NCBI RefSeq assembly: GCF_030247185.1
Contig: NC_080571.1
Coordinates: forward strand, 28,453,198 to 28,517,197
Direction: 5' to 3'
DNA from: Malaya genurostris
Taxonomy: Eukaryota; Arthropoda; Insecta; Diptera; Culicidae
Length of the DNA stretch: 64,000 nt
Shown here: positions 22,993 through 33,026 of the stretch, one piece after another
Layout: each line of letters starts with the position of its first letter
Numbering within the stretch: position 1 is the first letter of the stretch
Notes under the pieces: model-generated
Database searches by the model: none
The model's input: the letters and a program-made list of their open reading frames with translations, nothing else
Told to the model about the DNA's origin: nothing
Program-made: the position numbers and the translations under genes

Positions 22993-23394
22993 AAGTGAGT
23001 TCCGTGAAGCGAACGAATGATTGATTGGCACAGATGAACCAACTCTGTGAGAGTTTATGCAGCCACGCACTCCTTGGAACAGCGAACTTATCCTGTGTAG
23101 TTAACTCATACTCATTCTGGTGAATTGAAAATTCATCGAAAATGTCGACGATTTCATCACTATCGGGACGGACGGCAAATGTTTGGCGTGGCTCAACCAG
23201 AGCCCGGTGGCGTCCACTGTATTAAAAGTATTTTAAATTACCATTGCGCTTGTTTGTTGTTTGCTTTTGGTTCCGAAATAAAATCACGACTCTCTCCTCT
23301 GTCTCCAATTAAACGGTCCAATGTTTTGCTCTAGAAACTTGTCGAATTATTTAAAAAAAAAGAATTCGTCAAGCAGATTTTTCACCGAACAGAT

Positions 23395-23700
23395 TTTAAC
23401 CCTGGAGCATTATTGTTACAAGACAAGAGTGCGATTTAAAATTGCATAATTCAGAAAGGCCTTTCGATATGATTACAATTCAGAAAAAAAACTCGCGGAT
23501 AATTCTTTGAGTAGAATCTGGGCAAGCTTGCCCACACAAGTCAAAAATCCATCGATTCGAGTATTCTTCGCTCTGATTGTCCACGTTACAGTTTTGTCTT
23601 AACAGACCCTTGACGAAGCGTTTCCAATAACTGCACTTATTGGAAACGCTTGTAATTGTTTTCCAAAGACAAAGACATCTCTCATATTTTTATCATTAGG
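23395..23700 (-). pseudogene. Decayed I-type LINE ORF2 fragment
   Basis: The strand-reversed sequence aligns with the reverse-transcriptase start of LINE-1 ORF2 (14500-14800). Shared words include the equivalents of CCCGGAGATTTATTGTTACA, and the GAATATTCCTCGCT-type block in the segment upstream of the RT domain. Frames are broken by stops and indels, and a partial 20-bp inverted duplication lies at about 23610-23656. It is an old, internally truncated copy of the same superfamily. Confidence 0.7.
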
Positions 23701-23819
23701 CCTCAAAAACGCACTGGCCCTTATTATCGGTATCACTTCACGGTAAAATCAAGTAAGGTAAATGTACGCCCTTATTCTGAATAACGTCGTATCGTTTTAC
23801 CTTTTTTTATAAATATAAA

Positions 23820-23920
23820 AAATAGGTATAGAATTCGCTCAAACTTCAGAAAAAATTTTCGAGGCCCGGAGGGCCGAATGTCATATACCAATCGATTCAG
23901 CTCGACGAACTGAGCAAATG

Positions 23921-24002
<82 letters not shown>

Positions 24003-25810
24003 TGTATGTGTGTTGTCAACTAAGAGGTCGAGATCTCAGAGATGGCTGGACCGATTTCGATCAAACTAGTCGCAAATGAAAGGTCTCCCCGTCACCCAGA
24101 ACGCTACTGAATGGTTTTGAGATCGGATGTTTACTTTTTGAGTTATACAAAGTTTTATGTCAAAATTTTCAGTTTTTTAAGGTATCTGTCACAATTGACC
24201 TTGAAAACAGAATATGTTTTTAGACTTAGATTCGACAAGGTAATACCTATCCAACAAGCCATAGATTACTGAAATCCGTCCATTTTTAACGGAGATATCG
24301 ATATTTTTGTGTAAGCGACTTTTCCCCTTATTCCAGTAGTAGGAATTTTGAGCACTGTATGACAAAGCAATGCTTGAGAGCAACGTGAAACACGATTTTT
24401 TATACTGTTACATAGAATTGTTTCTAAGTACCAAAAAGACTGTATACTGAAGGAGTACTAATTTTAATCAAACGCACTGAGATATTCATTTAAACGTGTT
24501 TTATTGCTACTGCTCTTCATAGGACAATCAATGTGTCTGCCGGGGGTCTCTCTATGGTTGAATTACCTAATGCCTCACAAAATACGAAGGGTCATCTAAC
24601 ATTATTTTCTCTATAGCTTACAATACAACATCCTTTTTCATGACAGTTTGCCTCGGACCGATTTTAGCACGGTTAGTTTTTGGCAACATAATCGTTCGAA
24701 TACGACATATATAAATCATGATGGCCAAGATGGCAGCATTTTCGAGTTAAAAACAATTGCATAATTATATTGATTTAAACTACTGACAGTAATGAATGCT
24801 GGAAGAACATGACACCAATATACCATTCGAATCAGTTCGTCGAGATCAGCAAATGCTTGCGTGGAAAATAATTTCACTCAATTCTCTTGGAGATGACTCA
24901 ACCATTTTCTACAAACTCAGATTCATACGAGAAGTGCTTCCAAACAAAGTTCCTGAATTACGTCTGGATCCGACTTCTGGTTCCTAAGCTACAGGATGAT
25001 ATGTCAAACGAAATTAAAATAGTGTAACTCATTTTTCTCATAGATGGCTGAACCGATCTAAGATTCAAATGAAATCTAAGAACCATCTAAGATTCAAATA
25101 AAGGGTCTTAAGATTCTATAAAACATCTTGCTTTTTAGTCAGTCTGCGCTGATTTTCGTTTTGAATTAAATGTAAACTGTAAACATTTTGAATTAAATGT
25201 AAACTATACAACTCGTCAGGTGTATTTAACTGATTTCGGCTACATTGATTTTGAATTCCGGTTCCAGTATCAAAGCGTTTTCGCAAAAAATTGAATTTTG
25301 AAAACAAAAATTCAAATTAAAGGATTTATGGTCCCATGCAAAATTAATTAATTTTATCCGATTCTGATTTCCGATTCTGGAATTACAGGGTAACGAGTTC
25401 AAGCCGATATAGAAGATGACAATTCTAAAAAGCTTCAAAGCTGGACTGAAAACTATTGCAAATTCGTCATATTTATTTTTTGGCTATTCGAATCGTTTTG
25501 GGTTATGCTGGTTCCTGAATACCGGCTCTAGAAGTACCGTAAATAACCGTAAACTCTAAACTGAAACTTTCTTCGACATCTCATGAAATGTTCCATCGAG
25601 TGTCACACGTTTAGATTCAAATTCGATCCGATTTGCAGCTTCGAAATTACAGGGTAATGAGTGATTAAAATCTCAATGTGCCGTTTAAAACGACGGTAAT
25701 TAAAATAATGTCATGAGAACTAAAACACCTAAGAATATCCATGCAAAAAACACATGCGGATTGATAAAAAAGGTATCATCTCACTGTTAGGTGGATTAAT
25801 CACGTTTTTT
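23820..25810 (+). repeat. Interspersed repeat family 3, long copy with (GT)n tract
   Basis: About 2 kb of noncoding repeat, containing GAGGCCCGGAGGGCC, CGACGAACTGAGCAAATGTC, then a (GT)n tract, GATGGCTGGACCGATTTCGA, and an ending near GGTGGATTAATCACG. The whole block recurs in inverted orientation at 48147-51168, interrupted there by a transposon. Frames of 60-70 codons inside are not conserved between copies. I recognise the style as a very abundant Aedes intergenic repeat but cannot give it a family name. Confidence 0.8.
23923..24002. repeat. (GT)n microsatellite, about 80 bp
   Basis: Nearly perfect GT dinucleotide tract embedded at a fixed position of repeat family 3. The inverted copy has a short CA tract at the equivalent place (51046-51064). 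Confidence 0.97.
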
Positions 25811-25925
25811 GTTTTGTTTATGCTTCATCAATGGTAAAAATACGACTTTAGATTTTGCAACCGTAGTCTGCTACGACCGCGACGTCGCGCCCTTAGTTGC
25901 TGACGGACGGGACGAGTATTGAAAC

Positions 25926-26118
25926 TCTTGTATGTTACAGAGTGCAATAAGCAAGACCGGAGGGAAACAATTAAAAGTAGTTTATTTCTGAACTGTTCTG
26001 ATCGGTGGTTAGGTTTGTACTGATGAAAAGTTTTTCTTCTCTAACAGCTACGGTTGTTATAGCTGTTACTGTTGACGACAGTTGGAGTCGTAGTAACTTG
26101 TAAGCTACTTCGTTAACA
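25926..26118 (-). repeat. 3' LTR of the copia element
   Basis: 193 bp, starting TGTTAACGAAG and ending ACATACAAGA on the minus strand. It is identical to the 5' LTR. The LTR is short, as is common in insect copia elements. End bases are inferred from the GAAAC duplication; the right end is therefore GA and not the usual CA. Confidence 0.93.
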
Positions 26119-26127
26119 CCCCCTCTC
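26119..26127 (-). other. Copia polypurine tract
   Basis: GAGAGGGGG lies immediately before the 3' LTR on the minus strand and is where plus-strand DNA synthesis would be primed. It overlaps the last two bases of the gag-pol stop codon (TGA at 26128-26126). Confidence 0.8.
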
Positions 26128-29100
26128 AATCCGACAATCCGAGATGAAACCTAAGTTTTCGAAACTGAGTGGCTTCTAGTGGTTTCGTGAAAAGATCCGC
26201 CAACTGATCCCGTGTTCCAATTGGCTTGATATTCAGTTTTCCATTTGCAACTAGATCCCGGATGAAGTGGTGCTTCACATCTATATGCTTCGTTCTTTTA
26301 TTTTCCAAGTTTTTCGCCATGCACACGCATCCTTGATTATCTTCATAGATCGTTACAGCATCGTCACGAACTACCTGAAGATCCTTCAAAATACCAGTTA
26401 TCCACACAGACTCTGCTGTTGCAGCACTAAGAGCAACATACTCGGCTTCACTTGATGACAATGACACCGTGGATTGCTTCTTGCTACTCCATGATACAGT
26501 ACATCCAAAAACTTTGAAAATGTATCCACTGATCGATTTTCGGTCCTCGAGATCAGCAGCCCAATCTGCATCTGCATACCCGACTAAAGCTTCAGACTCG
26601 TTGTTCTTTTTATATACGAGACCCATTTTTGTACATCCGCACAAATATCTCAATACTCGTTTCAATGCATTCCAATGAACAGACGACGATTCCTGCTGGA
26701 AACGACCGAGGTAACCCACAGGATAACAAATGTCTGGCCTGACACAGAGCATGATGTACATCAGGCTTCCAAGCAACTCTCGGTAAGGTTCGCCCGCACT
26801 TTCACCACCACGAGACAATTGAAGTCCTTTTTCCATAGGAGTCTTGGTCGGATTGCAATTGTTCATGCCAAAACGATTAAACACCTTCACGATACTGGAT
26901 TTTTGTGAGAGCTTCATGATACCTTCACTGTGGTTATACTCAATCGTTATCCCGAGAAAATGGCGCATTTTTCCACAATCGGTCATAGCGAACACGGACG
27001 CAAGCTGCACTTTCAGCTTGTTAATCGACTCTAAGTTTCCTCCAGCTATGATTAGATCATCGACGTACAGGACAACATACAGCTCGTCAGCCTCACGAAT
27101 TCTAATGTACAGACAGTAGTCGTGCATTGATCGAACGAATCCCAGTTTCTCGATCTGACTGTTGAACTTTTCATTCCAACAACGTGGAGATTGTTTCAGC
27201 CCGTATAACGACTTCAGCAGCTTACATGCTGTTCCTGGTGGAGCTTCGACTCCGTCTGGAACCGAGATGTAAATTGTCTCTTTCAGCTCGCCATGGAGAA
27301 AAGCCGTCTTCACATCCATTTGATGAAAGTAGAAGCCTTTGTGTACACCAACCGCAAGTACAATCCTGATCGTTGCAAGTTTGGCTACTGGTGCATACGT
27401 TTCCTCGAAATCCAATCCTGGTTTCTGCTGGAATCCCTTGGCGACAAGTCTGGCCTTGTATTTCAATATCCTTCCAGTCTCGTCCTCCTTTACCCGGAAC
27501 ACCCACTTGGTTTTTAGTGGATTTACATTAACAGGACATTGAACCAATTTCCATACTTGATTGGTCTCCATTGATTTCAGTTCGTCACGCACAGCCTCCA
27601 GCCACTGTTCTTGATCATCACGAGCGTAAATTTGCTGATAGCCTTCAGGAACATCTATGACAGAGGAGTTTACGGCAGAAGTTGCTCGGTAACTAGTAAA
27701 AAAATCAAGCAACTTACTAGGTAGCCTGCGCTCCCGTTCGCTATGCCTTGACGATGAGTCCATGTTAATCTCGTGTCTTTCTGATTGCGAAGGGAGCGCG
27801 CGGGCAGCTGAAGATTCAATTGATTCATCCTCTTGATCACTGACTTCTTCGTTAACTTGCTCTTCTTCTAGATCATCTGATACTGGTTCAGCATCCCCCT
27901 CTTGCTCGAGTGGCGGTAATACTACTAATGGTTTCTCGTCTTCTTTGGACTTAGCTGAGTACGGAAAACAGTCTTCGTCGAAACGAACATCTCGAGCAAT
28001 TACCATCTTTTTGGTTTCCTTGTTCCAAAGGCGGTATCCGTTAGGAGCGTAGCCGATCATTACCACGCTTTGACTCTTGGCATCCAACTTTTTGCGAAGC
28101 TGCGATGGAATCCATGCATAAGCCTTACATCCAAACACACGAAGCTTTGCTAGATCTGGTTTGGAACCTATCCAGCTTTCAGCTGGCGTAACACTTTCGG
28201 AGAAAGGACTGCGATTGATCAGGAACACTGCGGTTAAGGCAGCTTCATTCCACATCGACTTCGGCATTGACGCATCAATCAACATAGTCCTAACTTTTTC
28301 AACAAGCGTTCTGTTGAACCGCTCAGCCACACCATTCTGTTGGGGTGTATAAGCCACTGTAGTTTCTACTTGGATACCTTTTTCTTTGTAGAATGATTTT
28401 TGCGCCGTAGAGCCATACTCTCGACCTTGATCTACGGTTAGTTTCGAGATCCGCATACCGAACTTAGCGGTCACCAGCGCTTCATATTCTCGAAATTTCT
28501 CAAAGACCTCCGACTTCCGCTTCATGAGATAAATCATTGCAAAATGTGTCTTGTCATCGATGAATGACACGAAATATCTTGAGCCATCCCAGGCAGAGGG
28601 ATCAATCGGGCCGCACACATCAGAATGGATACGTTCCAAAATTCGCTTTGCTCTATCACGTGATCCATTGAAAGGACCCCGACAATGCTTACCTTGAGCG
28701 CAAGCATCGCAGAACTGAAGCTTCCCAGGTTTGAAATTTACACCAGTTGCTAGCTCTTTCCGAACGATCGTAGCCATACCACTTTGACTGAGATGTCCCA
28801 AGCGTCGGTGCCAAAGCTCATTACAATCAACTTGACAACTGTACGCAGCTACCATTACCTTGATATCGAGCTCGTAAAGATTTCCTTTCTTCGGGGCAGT
28901 GGCGACAACATTACCATCTTTTTTCAATACCGCTTTATTTTTCAGGAACAGTACTTCCATACCAACATTCGCGAGCTTTTGTACCGACAGCAGGTTATCT
29001 CGTAGATTCGGTACATACAGCACCTTCCGCACGTTGAGATGTATGCCTTGGTTACTTAAACCATTTATTTCACCTTCTTCCCTCGCAACTAGATTCTGCC

Positions 29101-29995
29101 CATCCTTCGCAACATTTATCACCACGGGAGTCGTCAAGGTTTCAACCTTATCAAAGAAACTCTTCACGTTCACTAAATGATCACTAGCTCCCGAATCCAG
29201 TTTGAAGTGGATAGTCTTTTCACTAGGTTTCGTAGCTGCGTCGCGACTCACCATAAAACTGACAGCCTTTTCTTTTGTGACTGCATGTGCTTCTCTCTGC
29301 TTACAGTCCTTCTTCATGTGACCAAGTTTTCCACATTTATGGCATTTTCCCTTGAACTTGCCAACATACTTCTTTTGCTGGTTACCTGCAAACGCTGCTG
29401 GTCTTGCTTCAGAAGTTTCATCCATGCGATCGGTACGCTTTTGCTCTTCCGCTAACAGTCTTTGCTTGACAAAATCCAGGTTCAAATCTTCTTCCCTGAT
29501 ATTTTCAAGTGCCGTAACCAACGGATCATACGTATCCGGTAAACTCAGAAACAACTGAGAGACGAGATCTCCATCGGATAAAACCGCACCAGCCGTTCTC
29601 AGTTGTCTTACCAAATCTTCGAACATCAGAAAGTGTGACCGCATTGAGGCCCCCTCCTTCATACGCAAACGACCCAGTTGCTTCCTTAGGAGAGTTTGAC
29701 TCGCCACCGACTTCTTGGCATAAACTTCGCCCAAGCTCGTCCACATATCCTTTGCGCTTTGTTTGTTCCGCACCACTTCCAGAACTTCATCAGCCAGGAA
29801 TCCAACGATTAAGCTTTTTGCCTTCCGGTCAGCTTCCTCGAACTTCTTCCTCTCCGCTTCCACAGATGGAACATCGGTTGTCAAGGCCTTCAGCACGTCC
29901 ACTGAATCCAGAAACAACTTGACGCGGAAACTCCAATTTTCGAATCCTGGTCCACCGGAATATTGTGGAATTCCGTGAATTTGCGGGGTGCCCAT
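26126..29995 (-). CDS. Copia gag-pol polyprotein
   Basis: 1,289 residues in one frame from ATG 29995. Order: gag; zinc knuckle CHKCGKLGHMKKDC; protease LDSGASDHLV; GAG pre-integrase motif with WHRRLGHLS; integrase core with HSDVCGP, DQGREYGS and TPQQNGVAERFN; reverse transcriptase with KTAFLHGEL and the catalytic YVDDLI; RNase H with YADADWAAD, SSSEAEYVAL and EDNQG. Integrase before reverse transcriptase is the Ty1/copia order. All catalytic motifs are visible and no stop interrupts the frame, so the element may be active. The predicted frame can be extended upstream into the LTR without an ATG; I chose the first ATG, which lies inside the primer binding site. Confidence 0.96.
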   Translation of the reverse strand: MGTPQIHGIPQYSGGPGFENWSFRVKLFLDSVDVLKALTTDVPSVEAERKKFEEADRKAKSLIVGFLADEVLEVVRNKQSAKDMWTSLGEVYAKKSVASQTLLRKQLGRLRMKEGASMRSHFLMFEDLVRQLRTAGAVLSDGDLVSQLFLSLPDTYDPLVTALENIREEDLNLDFVKQRLLAEEQKRTDRMDETSEARPAAFAGNQQKKYVGKFKGKCHKCGKLGHMKKDCKQREAHAVTKEKAVSFMVSRDAATKPSEKTIHFKLDSGASDHLVNVKSFFDKVETLTTPVVINVAKDGQNLVAREEGEINGLSNQGIHLNVRKVLYVPNLRDNLLSVQKLANVGMEVLFLKNKAVLKKDGNVVATAPKKGNLYELDIKVMVAAYSCQVDCNELWHRRLGHLSQSGMATIVRKELATGVNFKPGKLQFCDACAQGKHCRGPFNGSRDRAKRILERIHSDVCGPIDPSAWDGSRYFVSFIDDKTHFAMIYLMKRKSEVFEKFREYEALVTAKFGMRISKLTVDQGREYGSTAQKSFYKEKGIQVETTVAYTPQQNGVAERFNRTLVEKVRTMLIDASMPKSMWNEAALTAVFLINRSPFSESVTPAESWIGSKPDLAKLRVFGCKAYAWIPSQLRKKLDAKSQSVVMIGYAPNGYRLWNKETKKMVIARDVRFDEDCFPYSAKSKEDEKPLVVLPPLEQEGDAEPVSDDLEEEQVNEEVSDQEDESIESSAARALPSQSERHEINMDSSSRHSERERRLPSKLLDFFTSYRATSAVNSSVIDVPEGYQQIYARDDQEQWLEAVRDELKSMETNQVWKLVQCPVNVNPLKTKWVFRVKEDETGRILKYKARLVAKGFQQKPGLDFEETYAPVAKLATIRIVLAVGVHKGFYFHQMDVKTAFLHGELKETIYISVPDGVEAPPGTACKLLKSLYGLKQSPRCWNEKFNSQIEKLGFVRSMHDYCLYIRIREADELYVVLYVDDLIIAGGNLESINKLKVQLASVFAMTDCGKMRHFLGITIEYNHSEGIMKLSQKSSIVKVFNRFGMNNCNPTKTPMEKGLQLSRGGESAGEPYRELLGSLMYIMLCVRPDICYPVGYLGRFQQESSSVHWNALKRVLRYLCGCTKMGLVYKKNNESEALVGYADADWAADLEDRKSISGYIFKVFGCTVSWSSKKQSTVSLSSSEAEYVALSAATAESVWITGILKDLQVVRDDAVTIYEDNQGCVCMAKNLENKRTKHIDVKHHFIRDLVANGKLNIKPIGTRDQLADLFTKPLEATQFRKLRFHLGLSD

Positions 29996-29999
29996 AACC
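29990..29999 (-). other. Copia primer binding site containing the gag start codon
   Basis: Directly after the 5' LTR the minus strand reads GGTTATGGGC, complementary to the anticodon arm of initiator methionine tRNA (GCCCATAACC). Insect copia elements are known to use an internal fragment of this tRNA as primer. The ATG within it is the gag start. Confidence 0.8.
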
Positions 30000-30192
30000 T
30001 CTTGTATGTTACAGAGTGCAATAAGCAAGACCGGAGGGAAACAATTAAAAGTAGTTTATTTCTGAACTGTTCTGATCGGTGGTTAGGTTTGTACTGATGA
30101 AAAGTTTTTCTTCTCTAACAGCTACGGTTGTTATAGCTGTTACTGTTGACGACAGTTGGAGTCGTAGTAACTTGTAAGCTACTTCGTTAACA
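30000..30192 (-). repeat. 5' LTR of the copia element
   Basis: 193 bp, identical to the 3' LTR. It should carry the promoter for the element. I see no clear TATA box close to a defined start. Confidence 0.93.
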
Positions 30193-30265
30193 GAAACTGA
30201 TGAGTCAGAAAACTCCCGGATTTTGAATCACTTTGTGGAAGGTATTCTAATGTTTCTAATAATGT

Positions 30266-31262
30266 TTGTTGAGTTTTGACTTGATTTTGTATTTTTCAGC
30301 TTTTCCCGAATGTTCTCTCTCCTACGAGATACACGGTAGACCAACAAATACAAACGTGCCCAAAATATTAAGTAAAAAACCCGATATATCTGAAGAGCTA
30401 CTGTTGATAGGGGTAAATAATCATAGACAATCTACGGACTCATTATGTTCTTTGGTATCATATGATGAGGATATTAGTTCAGCAACACTGAAAGCATATC
30501 TGAGCCAACTTTTTGAAACCAGTCGATACATAGAATATAAATATTTGATCGGACCTCTAGAAGCTGACTTGTGTACATTTTAAGAACTGAAAGTTTGTGT
30601 ATCTTCCCGTGAGAGCATCGGAATTTGCCTACGAACTATTCATCAAAATTCAAAAGAATGGATTGAAGAACGAAGTCTCCGGATCACTGCCTCGAACGCT
30701 TATCAACTATTTACGTACTATGTATCACAAACTTGTAAAGGGAAAGACTGGAAACGAAAACTGACAAAACATTATTATTCCTAAAGAATTCAACTCACCT
30801 GCGATTGATCACGGTAAAAAATGTGAAGCAAAAGCAATGCTTGCATACGAGAAATCCACGGGGAAAAAAGTTTCACGGTGTGGATTAGTCATACCACCGC
30901 GTGTGCCTTGGATTGGATGTTCTCCAGATGGTTTGGTTGTTGAGGAACGGAAAATAATTGAGATAAAATGTCCATTTGTAGGAAAAACCTTAAGAATTCG
31001 TGATACAATTGAAAATTTGCCGTATATAACTAAAAACACCTCGATACTTCGTAAAAATCACCAGTACCATGCCCAGGTACAACTAAATATGTTCATTCTT
31101 GAATGCACTTCAGCAGATTTTGTTATTTTTTCTGAATTTGACGAACAGTGTTACATCATTAATATTTATTATGATGAAGAATTTGTTGTAAATATGCTAA
31201 ATAGCTTGAAAGAGGTGTACTTTAATGTTTATTTGAAGAACCTTGGCACACTGAAGAATTAA
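30266..31262 (+). pseudogene. YqaJ-type exonuclease of an ISL2EU-like transposon, frameshifted
   Basis: Three conserved pieces lie in different frames: about 30266-30583 (start-like region), about 30610-30785 (EWIEERSLRITASNAY) and 30837-31262 (YEKSTGKKV, PWIGCSPDGLV, IEIKCPF, YHAQVQLNMFI). The last piece has the Asp, Glu-x-Lys and Gln pattern of the YqaJ nuclease fold (lambda-exonuclease superfamily). Proteins like this are the second gene of ISL2EU elements beside a THAP-DDE transposase. At least two frame changes and stop codons show it is broken. Its 5' part may continue left of the copia insertion. Confidence 0.75.
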
Positions 31263-31289
31263 AACGAATTATTATAACAAAACGAACTA

Positions 31290-32732
31290 AAATCTTTTAT
31301 TTGACAATATCGGATTCGATAAATTAACAATTGCACAAGCAATAATCATGAGTTCATCTAATACAGGAACGAATCTTGAGTCTACCTTAGAATTAAAAAA
31401 CGAAAATATTCTTATTCGCTGAATAGCGCGTTCAACGTGTACCCGTGCTGCTGCAATGTTAAGATGTTAAGAGTTGCATCCATTCTGCTTAACTGCTTCG
31501 CTGGGGCATGTAAAAATGGGGGTCTGACAAGTTTAATGCCTTTTTGTTCGCACTCTGTTCCAATCATGAAACCCTTGTCCGTCACTGCTTGACCTGGCTT
31601 GAACCGATCTAAAACCTTCTTTTCTAAAACAATTTGTTTGTCAGATGTTTTACCTCCATATCCTGCACTAATATAAATTATGCTTCCACCAGGTGACACA
31701 CCCACCAAATATTTTGCCGTCTCACGTGATTTATAGTGCGAGTATGTATTTATTCTGCAATGCAAACAGTGCAGTCCAGCACAGCAACAACGTCTTCAAA
31801 ATCAGGCCTAAAGTAATAGGGTGTATTGTTAGCAATTTGCTTCTCAGAAGGCCAGTATATAAGCGGTTTGAGAGCAGCACTCAGGTATGGTAAAGTTCTA
31901 TGGAAACAAGACGAAATCGTTTGAGAGTGCAAACGAAATATACCCGATATGCACCGAAATGTTAGATTAGTTTTTAGTTTGATAAAAACAATCAGTACTT
32001 CTTCTTCTAAGCTAACTGATGAATGAGGTTTGTCGCGGTATTGTTTCAAAAGCATAATAGCTTTGACAATGGAATCCAACATGATACGCGATTTCAGCCC
32101 CGTCCAAGCTAGCAATTCGTCATCGTTCTCAAAGGAAATCGCAAGAGTTCGTTTCAGATAAAGGTTTTTCAAATCAATGCTATCAACTTGAATGTGCTTT
32201 TCAACCATGACGCGTGCTACTTCATTGAATTCTTTGCCAGAATCTACTTCAGGTGACATAGTTGTTGCCTTTTTTCGTTTTTCAGAATTCTGCCGATTTG
32301 AGGCACGGATTGAGCGACAATCAATCAGTTTTTGTTTTAGTTCCGTAGTAGGAACACAAGGCAAATTTGTCTCGGGGATTGCAGAAGGCCTGAGAATTAA
32401 TCTCTGTGTGGTACGGTTCATGCCTGAGAACAGAAACCAAGTTGCATTTGTCTGAATTTGAGCTTAAACGTATTTAATACTTACTTGGGGGAAAGAAATT
32501 TATTGCAGAGAAATGTGAACTACACACACGAGCAACCATGCAACCATGTCATATATCGTTTTTTGTCTGACTTTTTAGGGAAGGAATGGAACGATATATC
32601 TGGTCGATATCTATTTTTGCAATCTGTAACATAACACATCGTTCGGCTCATCGACTTTTTTGTATTGTTGTTGTCATCAACAAAATCAGAAAATCTCTTT
32701 GCGACCCCATCCGAACAACTTTTCACATCCAT
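31290..32732 (-). pseudogene. THAP-DDE transposase of an ISL2EU-like element, broken
   Basis: Minus-strand pieces run in order. 32640-32520 has a THAP-like zinc finger start (MCYVTDCKNRYRPDISFHSF). 32421-31750 has a linker and the helix-rich region up to the first catalytic Asp (AVLDCT). 31765-31412 continues with GGSIIYISAGYGG, SD and the second Asp (VTDKGF). Another frame has the catalytic Glu in ARVHVERAIQRIR, ending near 31290. This matches the DDE_Tnp_4 type. At least three frame breaks and a small deletion after the first Asp make it inactive. It converges with the YqaJ pseudogene on the other strand, with about 30 bp between stops. Confidence 0.75.
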
Positions 32733-33026
32733 GATCTGAAGAATTTAGAGAGGAACAATTGCAAAAAAATCTCGATTACATTGTTTTGTTATATAATGAA
32801 TGGGTATTTCATAATGAAATTTCTAAGAAAAATTGTTTTATCATAAAAAATTAAATATTCCCTTACCTATGCGGATTGCTAGTGTCGGGAGAGAAGTTTT
32901 ATTTTGCTTCTTATTATCAGAATTCCTGTTACGACACACCACAAATCAAGTGAAAAAGGTAAAGCACAAGGCGTTTCAATTCACACACAGATTAAACTTT
33001 CATAGGTAGCAGCACCGTTCCTTCTA
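32733..33026. other. Short gene-free stretch, probable right part of the ISL2EU-like element
   Basis: AT-rich, with no frame or motif. The outer terminal inverted repeat of the ISL2EU-like element was not recognised here or to the left of the copia insertion. Confidence 0.4.

Larger units (their letters stand above)
25926..30192 (-). mobile_element. Complete Ty1/copia LTR retrotransposon
   Basis: A 4,267-bp element on the minus strand with two 193-bp LTRs (25926-26118 and 30000-30192) that I read as identical base for base. The target-site duplication is GAAAC (25921-25925 and 30193-30197). Identical LTRs and one unbroken gag-pol frame indicate a very recent insertion. The primer binding site and polypurine tract are present. 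It sits next to the degraded ISL2EU-like transposon and to repeat family 3. Confidence 0.96.

Noticed and set aside
25860..25920. Left terminal repeat of the ISL2EU-like element near GACCGCGACGTCGCG
   Set aside because: The palindrome is notable, but no matching inverted end was found near 32740-33026.
30000..30028. Copia frame extended into the LTR
   Set aside because: The extension has no ATG and lies in the LTR; the first ATG is at 29995.
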